DNA of 64,000 nucleotides. It comes from Bryum argenteum (lineage: Eukaryota > Streptophyta > Bryopsida > Bryales > Bryaceae). Below the pieces are notes generated by a model. It saw only the letters and a list, made by a program, of their open reading frames with translations, did no database searches and was not told the origin of the DNA. Shown piece after piece: positions 23,161 to 35,409 of the stretch. Location: assembly GCA_037043015.1 (NCBI GenBank), contig CM073325.1:15293001-15357000 (forward strand), read 5' to 3'. Position numbers and translations under genes: made by a program. How positions within the stretch are numbered: position 1 is the stretch's first letter; the number at the start of each line of letters is the position of its first letter.

Positions 23161-24360
23161 ATCAAGTGGACTTTAGAGGGAGTGGACTTCAGATGGGGAC
23201 TTCAAAGGAGATGGCTAATTGCCCTATAGTGGAACCGTGCGGCCCGAGTTACCCTGCCCCGATTTTCTCACAGGAAAACCGACCACATGTGTAACCCCAA
23301 CGATTTTCACAACTTCCGTCTGCGAGACACTAACACACCCATCGTATGCCATCCATATCTTCCCCCACCCATGCCATCTCCATCCAGTGTCACAAAACAA
23401 CCTCACGCCAGCTTCCCAATCTTGGTCTTCCATGTTGTGTCACCACTTCCTCCCACTCTCGAATCTCCGCCACCAATTTGCTCACCAATCAATGAGGTGA
23501 GGGGAGGAGTCTTTGACATTCATCCGCCTCCAATCTCAAGAATCATACACTTATTGATATGAAAAAACGTCATGATATCCATCTCTATTTCGTCAGCAAA
23601 TGCATTTTAGGTTTGTCCAGTAATCACAACCAATTCTTACGGTCCATTATTGTTTTCGCGAGCTCCGTGACACTTGCTAACCGTGCCATTCAACGATTGT
23701 ATTATGTATTTGCACTGGAGGCTTTTGTTACGGGGTGACACAATAGACTTGGTCGCTCATATCCCCAAATCTACTTCGAATCTGTAATCCGTTCACTGCC
23801 TACTAGAGGGAGCAAGCTAGGCAACGTTGAGGTTCAAATCTTAGTAGACATAGAGCAATTGATCGAACACCCACCTCAATTTCTTTTAATCTGTAAGGTC
23901 GTTATTGCGACTTCGAGGAGCCCAACGAAGGCATATCTTGCCAAGCAGAAGCGTGTTGCACAAATACCCCAGAAATTGAAGCCTCAAAAATTGTTTACAA
24001 TCTCAATTGATTACACACACCTGCTACCTGCTACGTCTGAATCTCCCATAGAATCCTCCCAAACTAGCAAGAATGAGACTTCCAAGTGGTAACGCAAATG
24101 GTACAACCATGGAAAAAAGGGTCCCGAAAGCAACCTCAAGACGTTGTTTTTAATGTTCACGATACGCCGCAGTCATGCATTTGACACCGGTAAATGCGTC
24201 ATTGCCCTATTCTAGATCTCAACGAGACCTCCCAATCGGTTGATTCTAGTAATGCATCTAAAAATTTGTCTTCAATGTTGGAAGAAAATAAAGCTACAAC
24301 AGTCACTCTGAGTTGTATATATTCCGCGTAACAAATTCTAGATGATTTGACACACTTTTT
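23161..24360. other. Unassigned stretch upstream of transposase remnant
   Basis: There is no firm gene. A plus-strand frame at 23859-24092 (Lys/Ser/Pro-rich) may be a decayed 5' part of the transposase-like pseudogene that follows, but it carries no diagnostic motif. Confidence 0.35.
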
Positions 24361-26225
24361 GCAGGTGTCAAGTTTGATGATTCGTTAACTAAATGGACTA
24401 TTGTCTTGGATACTTTACGACCTCATAGTGCTACTCACGTTATTTTATATGTGGTCGAGCAGTCCATGAAGATATTGGTGGGAGACAACAATAAGGACCA
24501 ATCAAGCCTCAAAACTAGGGACTCTTGGAAGCAATGGCGGATGTCCGTAAAACAAGGATGCTAGGCACAGTCCTCTGTTAAGATTATTTTGCAGGCGCCG
24601 CACATTGCTCAGATCTGTGTCCTTCAAGATCAACATGTAAACATGGAAGGCAGTGAACGGATTACAGATCAGGACGGATTACAAATTCACCATCAGAATC
24701 CAAACTCTATGGCAAAAGGAGATGATGGTTAAATATAGGCATGGCGGTAGTGTATCCATAAACGCCACCTTCGATGCAAATGATAAAAAGGTGTGGCAAG
24801 TAATTTAATGTATGTCTTATTCAATCTTACGGCCTCTTGTACCACTGTGACAATCACATGTGGCATTTGTAGCGTGTCATGTGACCGGTGCTTAAATCTT
24901 ATACACGGGCCTCGTGTTACATAGTTCTCCTTGTACACTCTCATAGTATTTTATGAATGGGACCAAGACATTTTGCTCTTGGAGATTCTCACTTCTAGGT
25001 GTGCCGAAGATGACCTCACTCTATAGATGGGTGATGTAAATGTCTGTATGAAGTTTGAATGTCCTGGTTGGGAGCCTTTGATTCGTGTTTATCATTGGTT
25101 GTGCTCAAGGCAAGATTAAGCCACTAAAGTGAGTTGTAACATTGTTGTAACACTGAGTTTTACATTTTTTGAATAGAATTGTACAACAACTGTTTTTTAT
25201 ACTAACAACCATCAATTGTTGTTATGGCTTTGTTACAATAAGACTTGGCCCTCCATTGCAATCGTCCTATGCCTTTGGCATGTCAGAGGTGCTTCGTGTA
25301 GCATTTGTGTCACAAGATTAAATATGTTCTTAAGCGAGCAAAGGTATTGCGTGACATTGATTAAATGATGTACGATCATTCGACGTTGTCTGGACTATAT
25401 TTCCAAAGTTGGGCAACCAAGAGGATTAATGTGCTGAGTCTCAAATATACCGGCGAGGTAGAACTCTAAGACGACATGAAGACTCAGTGGTTGAAGAAAG
25501 TGCACATGTGGGTGGTGGGGTACAGAAATTTACCGTATCCATACCAAGATACTAACGCTGCTATAGAGGGTTATCACAAATTTCTAAAATTTGTGCTCAA
25601 TTGGAACGGTTTGGATCCTTGAACGCCGCGTTGATTGAAGTATTACAACTATCACTGAAGACGTCCATCACCATTTTTTCTACAAGCGATTACAAAAGGA
25701 GAGTGGTTTCGTGAACAACAAGAAGTTCTAGGATATTGCAGCATCTGCATTCCTAAAAGCACAAATTATCTGTAACTCAAATGATTCTCTCAACTAGGTT
25801 CCAGGTAATTGTGCTCTTATGACATCGCAAACACATGAAGATCATACCCGATACATGGCTTACAATCGAGGAGAGGAGTGGGTTGGATGCAATTGCATGT
25901 GAACTCAGCGGAGAGTAATTTTTGAGCATTTGGTTAGAGTGTTACTAATGCTTTGTCCAAATATCTTGGAAGGTACTACTGCTCGCTTTTATGTTAAGCA
26001 AGCAGGTAATGCAGGAGGAATGGGACGTATGTTGAGTAGTGTATTAGAGGAGGAAAAATTCTATATCGCTCCGTTGCGAGTTCCATTGCCAATATAGACC
26101 CCTACAAAGAGGAATCCTGCAACGACAGACATTGCCGAAATATTGCGCCATTTGGTTGGTGTTGTCCAACGAGGTGACTCAGGACCCCGTTTTTATGGAG
26201 CATCTCATAGCGGAAGTTAATTGTT
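24361..26225 (+). pseudogene. Decayed MULE-type transposase with SWIM-like remnant
   Basis: Fragments in shifting frames recall the MULE/SWIM transposase family in the expected order. An LCLWHVRGA block near 25265-25300 matches the conserved WH(V)xRA motif. A block at about 25535-25580 reads QDTNAAIEGYH, like the family's NAAxExxH segment. Near 25870-25935 comes a SWIM-like CNC followed by EHLVRVLL, in which the third zinc-binding Cys is replaced by Phe. In-frame stops and frameshifts (for example after the CNC) show it is inactive. I did not find terminal inverted repeats, so the element's limits are unknown. It could instead derive from a domesticated SWIM-domain gene, but the decay argues against function. 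Confidence 0.65.
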
Positions 26226-28093
26226 AGAAATTTGCAAATGCAAAGCTTATGACATTTAACAACCTCCAAAGTCTCAACAATTGTATGCTGAGTAAACTTT
26301 CTTCATTCCTAATATTACTATCTTGGATTGGGTGCCGGCCACTGTGAGTCTATTTATAAAATAGTGTGGCTTTGTATTCACATGTAATAGTTGCCTAGAC
26401 TCCATTCTTTCTCTTTTGTTTTTCTCTTTTGGTAGTTTCCTTGTCATGAACGTTGATAGTCTAGTAGACCTCGAGAATGTAGTTCTAGACTTCCTTCTAA
26501 GCTGGAGCTCTAATTCAACGAATGTTAGTGACATGCATGAACACGATGCCGTTATGGAAGTTTTACAGAGGTGTGTTGAGAATCCATTGTAGAATGTAGG
26601 TTACTTATAGAGAGAGGCAGTTATAGTACAAGAAATAAGAAAACGTTGCCTTACCAGCGTATCGGATCGACAACCAACCCAAAATGGACTTCTTGTGGAG
26701 CCAACATCGCCAAACGCTTATTGGCGAATGAAGGCAAGTATGGCAAGGTTTTGAGGCGGTCGAGCTTTAGTCAGTATTACCATCCACAACTAAGAATTCT
26801 AGTACTCAATATACTGGAAGTGACACTACAGCCAGCTAACGATTCCGTGACACCTGTTTGAACGGATAACAAACTACTATCGTGTGATCTTCATTGGCAT
26901 TTTGTGTTTTATGTTTCATCATCACCAGTAGATTAGCAATGTTTTTTGGCACTATCAAGCAAAGTCTATAGTGATAGTGTCTGTCGGACGACGGTAATAA
27001 CCAACTTTATGCCGTCACAATCCTTTTTTTAAATGGTACTTTTAGTTGAAATTAGTCATATGAATTTGTGTAATTGTAATCGTAGTATCACTAGTAGTGT
27101 CATTGATACCGCGCAACCGGTACACGCCACTTGTTCAACGGATTTATGTTGTCATGTATATGCTATTTTAATAGATCCTCATGTCTAATGATATAGTCAT
27201 ACTTTGTTTACACCTGTCAAAAGCTTGGATGAAGCTTCTACAATATTCAACGCCAACTATGGTTATGTAAGTACACTAGGAAACTTGAATGTTCTCTACA
27301 TGTTGCAAAGAAAGTTGTGGGGTTTGAATTGTATTATGTTCTTGTTGAAATCCTATCCCTATGTGCCAGGTTATCCTTACTTGACTTTCTACATTACAAA
27401 CATTTTGTACTATATTGTATTACATTCAGATTGATTCAATGAACTTGACATTCAATAATTCATGTATATACACCAACAATGCGATTACCTACTCCAATCC
27501 AAGTTCTTGACTTACAAAGAATACCAAATTCCCACATGCAATCTGTTAATAGACACCCATTACTACAAACATTGAGCACATAAAAAAAAGTAAAATGTTT
27601 TTCTAACATAAATGACAAGTGTTGGAACATCCGAGCACACAATTGCAGCTGGTAAAAACTGCTCATACCAGAAATAACATCGCTTCATATGAGCTTAATT
27701 CAGCACATTCCAAAAGAAATTACAATCCATGGCATAGAATACAGTAGACCACCCAGGTAGCTGAATCTCTACTAAAACTTTCATAACCTTACAGAAATCT
27801 TTCATAGGCTTTTCTTACAAGCTGGACATCTCACAAAAGGTTACAAAATTCATATACAAATGTGGTAGTCTACATGAATTTCTACAATACTTATCACCAA
27901 ACATATCAAGAATTCTAGGACACAATTCAAATCTGTATCACTCATATCTGTTAATTAAGAAGGAGATGAAAGATTGCATATAATCCAGTGAGTATCATGA
28001 GCTAGCTGAATTATCAGGTTGATGTTACAGAGAGCGTTGAGAGTGCACAAAAGATGCAGACTACCTTGAGTCGATCTTCTCAGTCACTTCTTC
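26226..28093. other. Stretch without a confident gene
   Basis: I see no exon or RNA gene. The frames at 26274-26534 and 27204-27434 lack motifs. The right end (about 27700-28093) is probably the 3' flank of STN7, and its low-complexity A/T sequence fits an untranslated region. Confidence 0.4.
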
Positions 28094-31000
28094 CTAGTTT
28101 TGCCAACGGTTCCACCAGTTCACACGTTTGGCAACATCACCGGTCTGGATTTCGTCCACGGTTGCTGCAATTGTCCGTGCTGCTTTTCGCTGAAACCTCA
28201 ATGCTTGGGCCATGGCGTTGCGCTGAAGTGAGCCCTTCCTCTTTGGTTCCTTCTCCTGTTAAAAAGAAATGCAAATCGAAACAATAAGCTTCCGTAATGG
28301 TAGCATACAAAACCATTGCTGGCCATTCAATACAAGCGTATTGAGCATGAAGGAAGATGAGAATAGTACCCGCATGTCTTGTAATTGAGCCTCAGTAAAA
28401 CCTCCCACGCTCTTAGTTCCAGACTTGGCCATGAGTGACGTCACCCAGTCAAAGCCTTCATTCTCTACTTGTGCACCACGCGCCAAACGAAGTCTCAACT
28501 GTTGCATAAAAGAGAGTCCAAGTATTCCAGCTGTATCGAAGTAAGGGTGTGCAAGTGCAGCATTTGCACTTATCCGTTTGCGGCCTTTAAACCGCACCAT
28601 GTCTTTTACAAGCTCCCATCCCACACCTCCATCCATATCCAAAATCTCAAACCCCTGCCTAATATCCTTATTCTCCTTAGCCTCTACTAAGTTCCGCCAT
28701 TGCACCATGTTGTACTCTTGGCGTTTCAGCTGCCGGTTGAAGGAAATAAGGCCGCTATCATTGCGAAGATTCGGAAAGGCCATTTGTAAGAAGATCAAAC
28801 CCAGGCTGTAAATATCAAATCTATCTGGAAGATTCATCTGCCAAAGAACAGGAGAAAGTGCAGCTGCTATTATAGGAGGAGGGGCAGAGGGTGTTTGGGT
28901 GCTCATAATGTACTGCTCTGGGGCTGCGTATCTAGGATCTAATAAAAACTCTTTCGGAATATAGTTTATTCCCACTCTCAAATCCGCTGCAGCTCCCAAA
29001 TCAATAATCTTGAAAGTCTTTGTCTCTGCAAGAGAGATCCAAGTAAGAAAACAAGTGATAACATTCTCAAAACGTAGGTTGCTTTCTCGGCCCAGTAGAT
29101 AGTCAGAGAAAGCATTGATAGTAACTCGCAAATTATGAATAGTGGTAGATTGAGGAAGAACAGAAAGATCAGGTTAAGATACCTTCTGAAAATATGATGT
29201 TCTGAGGTTTAATATCACGATGTACAATCCCAGTTGAGTGCAGCTGGGCAAGTGCGGTCAAAATCTGTTTCATGATCGTCCGCAGAATCCTGCTCTGACG
29301 TTCAGGGCCCCGGGGCATATCGTCCGCCTTTCCTGACCCAAGAATCATACCCTCTACATTGTAAGGGAAATCCCTGTTAGACATCAGGTCAGCCAAAGTT
29401 GCTTTCCCTTCGAACCTCCATAACAACCAAAACTCCTCCTTTCCCTTGGGTGAAGTATCGTCAAGAAATCCAGAAACGAAATCTGCACAACTCCTGCGAC
29501 ATGCGCGACGTACACGCTCATTCATCCAAGCCTCCACGGCTCCATACTCATTCGCTTTCTTCACCACCAACGGACCGTCCTTCTTCAGTAGTTGCTTGTT
29601 AGCCAAAGATGCCATGTACACAGTGCCGAATGCACCTTCCCCTAGCTTCTTTCCAAGACTAACATCATCCTTCCGGAACTTAGGACGAAAGAGATTCTCT
29701 AAGGGGGTAAGCACAAACATGTCCCAGAAGCCCGGTGCAACTCCTGCAAAAGATTGAGCTCCGTAAATATTAGCGCCTACAACACAGAATCTGATCTGAA
29801 ATAGAAAATTGAATCATATCTTCACTGTTACAATCCAGACTCGAAGGGTTCATGAATAAGGCCTACTAGCTCAACGTCCCCTCACTGATGCGGTTAAGAC
29901 AAACTTGTTATCTGGTTCGGAGCAGCATATCCAGATATTTACAAATATTCACATGAAATGTAACTATGCTATGAACCTCTAATAAAGGAGATTAAATGGT
30001 ATTCCACCCTCCAGAAACTCCCAACCTCAAGCAGACAGGTCTTCCTCTGATTAAGTGACTTTAATACGGACTTGAACCTGATCAACGTTTGTATGACGTC
30101 ATTACCACCACTGCACCAATGAAAGCAGCAAAGCTACAAAAGTTATATTCACTAAAAATTCCAAAACATCAGGCCCGTAACACATAATCTTAAGAAACTG
30201 AATAAAAAATGGCAATGACCACTGCAGTCGAAATATATTGCCTCTACATACATGCGATGCTCAAGAGGGGACTTCAGCCACTACACTACAATTTGTTCGT
30301 CATCAAGATACCAGCTTGCCGTTTCAATAATATAGTAAGCGCTCATTCCAGGTACAGTCCACAAATTGGCGAAAGAATCAGATACAATCAATCAGTTTGA
30401 TGAGCTCCGCCATCAAATAAGATTCACTCTAATTGATTGCAAACTCTATTAGTGAGACTCCACAAGAAAGTGAAACTTTCGTGCTGCAAAATTACAATAG
30501 AACTTATCTACCAGCACACTCCGTCAATTCTAATATTTCAATATACAATAGTTGAACTACACTTCCAAGATGGAGCTGAAATACCTTCCCTAAATTATTC
30601 TCGCAAGAGCGTCCTAAAACTTATGCTATCTATTTTCACATTTCTGATCACAAGAATCTAATCGCAAGAAAAGAGTACTACAATACAATACAAATCAAAA
30701 TGGATTCATAACTGTTCCAAAGCTCCAATTCAGTACCGCTTCTCACTATTCGAATCCAAGAAGCTAAGATAAAAAACAATCACTACTACAATGTGTCCGT
30801 AGCTGGCTGAATTCCGCTATCTCACTGCACAATGAAGCAAAAAATATCATCGCAACAAAAATTGATTCAACTGACCTGGCGTCGACCAGAGGTACGCAAC
30901 GATGAGCACCGTCAATGCGACACCAGGGGCAGTAATTTGGAATCCCTGCCGTGGCAAGGTACTCCGATATACAACATCACCGCATTCCATGACGGTGCAC

Positions 31001-31233
31001 GGCAATCCGACACCGACTCCAAGGACGAGGCCATGCAAGTGGTCGACGAGCTCGAAACTGGCGCGACATCCAACTTTCCGACCACACCTCTGCACTCCGG
31101 GCCATTTCACGACCAATTTGCGCCCGGATAATAATCGACCGCGATTTCCATTAAGCTGCAGACTAGAACCGCGCACATCGGTAAGAGGTAACAATCCTCC
31201 TCCGGAGCTCGTGCACGCCATGGCCGCTCTCAT
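28094..31233 (-). CDS. STN7: Thylakoid state-transition kinase STN7
   Basis: Four exons (30876-31233, 29183-29743, 28370-29025, 28094-28255) join to 578 aa, close to the length of Arabidopsis STN7. The N-terminus is a plastid transit region rich in Ser/Gly/Arg. Then comes GLPCTVMECGD, the two lumenal Cys needed for redox control of STN7, and one membrane helix (APGVALTVLIVAYLW). The kinase domain shows the Gly loop (GEGAFGTVY), the VVKKA lysine, HRDIKPQN, a DLG in place of DFG, and APEQ. The C-terminal exon ends VNWWNRWQN. The enzyme phosphorylates light-harvesting complex II when plastoquinone is reduced and so drives state transitions. An ATG 12 bp downstream (31221) is an alternative start. 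Paralogue STN8 is less likely given the N-terminal sequence and length. Confidence 0.95.
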
Positions 31234-31573
31234 GGCTCCTTCTTCACCATCGTTCTTTGAGGCTCAAGCTCTTCTCTGCGGGCGAACAGCCCCTTTGACG
31301 TATCCGGGCTCTTGCTATACATGGCTCACAAGCTTTGACGTCCACACACTCAACCGCCTTAGTTCTCTCGTGTGAACGGGGTTCCTTTTAGTGAGAATTG
31401 AAATTGGATTGGTGAGTTACGCACTTACGCGTTTGTTCGATTGGTAAGTTACAGGTTGCAATCCTTTTCCCGCTTTTTATTGGTTCTTGCCATATGTCAT
31501 CCACTCTCATCCAACTACATGTTTGTTTGCATGAGAAGAATCAATAGAAGTTTTTGTAGTTTCTCATTTAGTG
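31234..31573. promoter_or_regulatory. STN7 upstream region
   Basis: This is the 5' flank of the leftward STN7 gene. It must include the leader and core promoter, though I cannot point to a certain TATA element. It ends at a T-rich low-complexity tract. Confidence 0.35.
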
Positions 31574-31671
31574 GATGAATTTATTTTTTTTTTTATTTTT
31601 TTTATTTTTTTTATTTTTTATTTTTTTATTTTTTATTTTTTATTTTTTATTTTTTTTTATTTTTTTTTTTG
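31574..31671. repeat. T-rich microsatellite-like tract
   Basis: About 100 bases consist almost only of T runs broken by single A, close to (TTTTTTA)n. The Phe/Leu-rich frame read across it is an artefact. Confidence 0.85.
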
Positions 31672-31714
31672 GTTTTATGTGCTTGCGTGATTGGAATCGT
31701 GTGGTGCTGTCTAA

Positions 31715-31885
31715 GGGACGCTTTACATGGGGAGTCAAGCAGTACTTGAGGCTGATGGAGAGCAAAAATCTTCTCAACGTGATTGGTTCATTTTTTGAAT
31801 TAGAAGTAATGAACCAATCACATTGAGAGAATTTTGGCCCTCCTTCAGCCCCATGCTTGGCTTGACTCCCCATGTAAAGGGTCCC
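31715..31885. mobile_element. Harbinger-like foldback MITE, 171 bp
   Basis: The element is almost a complete palindrome. Termini are GGGACGCTTTACATGGGG and the complement of CCCCATGTAAAGGGTCCC. The arms also pair internally through GTGATTGGTTCATT and AATGAACCAATCAC around a short centre. TAA flanks both sides (31712-31714 and 31886-31888). A 3-bp TAA duplication with GGG-initial termini suggests the PIF/Harbinger (Tourist) group. Confidence 0.75.
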
Positions 31886-31984
31886 TAAGATTTGTAAAGA
31901 GTTTGGAGGTTGATTTTTAACATTGTAACAAATCGTTTGTTTACAATAAAATCTCTGTAGTCAAAACCTCAATCACACATTACG

Positions 31985-32115
31985 CTCAGAAAGATTCAAT
32001 CGTAGAATCTTAAAGCTAACTTGACATATCAAAATTTTATTATTAAAATAATTTCTTTATCTGTGAGATCAGAATGGTGAAAGCCATCTCGAGTTTCAAG
32101 GAAAGTTAGGGACTA
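31985..32115. mobile_element. Family A MITE fragment
   Basis: A degraded piece shares the family A words GATTCAATCGTAGAATCTTAA, then GTGAGATCAGAATGGT, and ends GAAAGTTAGGGACTAGG, an altered right terminus. The left end and TTAA border are not recognisable. Confidence 0.5.
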
Positions 32116-34897
32116 GGACAAGGTGCATTGTCTACCTTTATGTATTTTGGGAAATGTAATTGTAGTATATGATTCCCAACGGATTGGCTTAAAAACTAGC
32201 TTAATGTAGCCAGAGAGGAGGGTTGCTGAAAATTACAGCCCTTTGGAACCTCACTCTTTTTCAACTGAACGGCGAAATAACCATGTTATATTTTCTCTTC
32301 AACCACACAATAACACAAACTCAAAGTACTTGAAGTCCAAAAGTCCAAAAATTTTGAGGTTTTTCAATAAGCGACATCAAATTTTCTAATTGTCAAGTTA
32401 ACTTGAAGTAAACGGCGTGTTTGAGTAGGAGTTGGATGGGTAGCTAGGTTAGTGGGGGGTTGCTATCTAATGGGAATGAAGCGTATCTCTCGCGAGCGGC
32501 CAAAGATGGCGTGTCGTATAGCCAATACGTTGGGAAATAAAAATGACCTTTCCATATATAAATATAGTCAGTTTTGTAACTCTTGTACAATGAACTAGTC
32601 TATTGGGAATGCCCTAACTTACTAGTACATATACACGTACATCAAATTTTAGGTTCACATTCATGACTATGAGTGAGATCATAATGGTAAAAGTACTAAT
32701 AAATGATCTTTTCCCGGCTTTTAGAATGGTAAAGGGGTATTGCGGGAGCCGATAAAAGTGACTTCTAGAAGTAATATACTTTGAGGCTCTTTGAACTCTT
32801 GTTCCAATGTGAATTAGGAATATATCTACAAATTGTTTACCCTCATTGGGCCTATAAAACCTATTGAAATGCTTGATTTTTCACATCAAGGTGTAGTAGA
32901 ATTAAACTTCTTAAACTCCTTGAAATTCATATACAAAAGCACGTATTCTACAATAAAAATGTCACTTGAAAATCACTCAAAGTGAGAATCTAAACACTAG
33001 AAACACACCTTATATTGGGTCGCTTAGGGGCATAGATATAAACCAGTTGCTTTTTAACATAACCATCAAATAGGTAGTACCTCAAATTCCTCCTTTTTTT
33101 AAAAGAGAAAGTTAACTCCAACCTATTTAGAGGTCGGCGTAAATACATGAGTAGAGTGTTCGTTCAACTTATCCTCGAATGTATCCTCAGAGGTCATCAC
33201 ATCAATGGCAAGACCCACTTTTTTTAATTACTTAGGATAGAAGCAAGGATCACCCATGATTCTTTTAACCTCTTCCAACACTTTCATTCTCTTAAAGTCC
33301 ACAAAGTATAATCAAACTTGTTTTCTTTTCGAAGTCAATTGAGCACATCTATCCCTCCTCCATTTCATTATCATGCTTTCCTTTCCCAATTATGTTTCCC
33401 ATATGTATTACGAAATGTTGTTATCTTCTATACTTTTGCTCATGGCAAGGCTCACTTATGAATTTATAAACATCAAATGATTCCATATTGCAATAGTTCT
33501 TAAAAAAGCTTAATATTTTAGATGATGTAGTGCTTCTTCAAAGTGTCTACCCCTAAAAAATTTGAGTTGCATGTTTTCCATCAAATATTGGGATCTTCTT
33601 ATCTCTATGGTGAGCATGTTTGTAGATTCCAGTAAAGCTTGCTATACTGATATCTTACAAGAGCCTACAATTATTTGTTTTTGAATTATATTCTAAGAGG
33701 TTTCTAAGTTGTTTATGAATTGCTAAAGTAATAGAGGATGGGCACTAAAGTGATTTCAAATCTTGTTCACCTTAGTCCTCATATATTTTGGCTCAAATAG
33801 TTTTTAATATTGGACACTATAAAATGAGTACAATCAAAATAATGTGGATCTTGCATAGATCAATGTTAACAACCCTTAATGGGTACAACTCCGCTTTTAT
33901 AATATAGTGATGACGTGGAACAAAGTAAATTATTTAAATCGAGAAATCTTACAACTCTGATTTACTACATCATATACCTATCATGCAATAACATGCAATC
34001 ATGTACATTACTAGTGGGACCCGTGCCGTTGAGCACGTTCAACTTGGTTTAGAAGGATGTATGGCAAATAATGTTTGGAGGATGGACCAAAGGACAACTT
34101 GTGGCATTGTAATTGAGCGGCTGGTTGAGCGGGAAGTGTGGATACAGGAGGCAAGTCTCCACGACGGATTCCAGCGCGGAACGGTCGTGTGAGACAAAGC
34201 CTCCTGTATTGTAATATAGATAGTAAACCAATAGGCTACTTTTATTAATTTGACTTGGAGGGATTTACATCATATTTTTATTTTCTCAATGTTAGTTGTC
34301 ATTGTATATATCCAATTTATGTATTTCTATCATTGAGAAGACACCAAATTAAACATATGTTCTCAATTACCTATTCAAAAACATCATTTTTAGAAAATCA
34401 TTTGTGAGCAAAAGAGAAGTTTATTTGAGGATAAAGGATCTCAATATTCTACATATTATGAAGAATTCTTGATACTTCAAAAAGTGTAAGTGGCACTAAT
34501 TGCAAGCATATCCTCCTCGACATAGTATTATAGAAGACCTAACCCTAATTTTTTGATAGAATAATTGAATTCATCGAGAATCACTTTATCAAATAGTTTA
34601 CAAGTTTTGACAAAGTGTTTAAATATGAGCATTAACTAACACATAAGAAACTTAAATTTGTGATATAGATGTTAGATGAGCTTATTCCAAAAGTTATAAG
34701 AAGGGAAATACTTTTTTTTTCATGTTTTCAGATAAATTTGGCATTTATGTATAAATTCCTAATCCTAATCTAAAAATTTATCCGACACAATAGGATGTCA
34801 AACACCGTTTGAAGAAAATAAGTTGAAAACGCCTTTTTCTCTTATGTAGAGAATTGCAATGAAGTAGCAACTTAGATTATTTATAACCATTATCAAG
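32116..34897. other. AT-rich spacer before formin gene
   Basis: About 2.8 kb without a supported gene. A small open frame at 34001-34192 has no motif, although the local base composition there is higher in G/C than its surroundings and the words GAGGCAAGTC and GACAAAGCCTC frame it. The last few hundred bases should contain the formin promoter and leader. Some of the AT-rich sequence may be old repeat. Confidence 0.4.
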
Positions 34898-35378
34898 ATG
34901 ATTGATTCAAATGACAAAATATCTGTTGAGGATATGTCCACTACGACAATGAGTTTCATTGGCTTACAACGAGCAACAAGCTACTTGATTGCAACATGTA
35001 AGTCCTTACCTTGAATATGAATATTAGATTTTTTATGTTATCTTATGTAATAATATTGCAAACATATCATGTAGAAATTGTTAGCATCAATCAATATTTT
35101 AAATTTACACATTGCAAACTTTGGTGATACAGCTACTAAAGTGAGAAATTTGTTTTCTATTCCAATACGGTGGGAAGATGTTCTTGATGTAAGAAAATGG
35201 TTCACACGCCTTGATGTTCATGGTGAGAAAAAACCAAATATCCTTATGAGCATTAAAACCCTTGTGGAAATTTATAACATGGTGATGAATAACAATTCAA
35301 ATTGAGTTCTATTTTCACTTATTTTGAGTTAAGATCAAAGTAGAGTATATAATTTGTTGTAATATGGTTACATTAGTG

Positions 35379-35409
<31 letters not shown>

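Noticed and set aside
31575-31826. Phe-rich 83-codon frame
   Set aside because: Its N-terminal half is the T-rich low-complexity tract and the rest lies in a foldback MITE.
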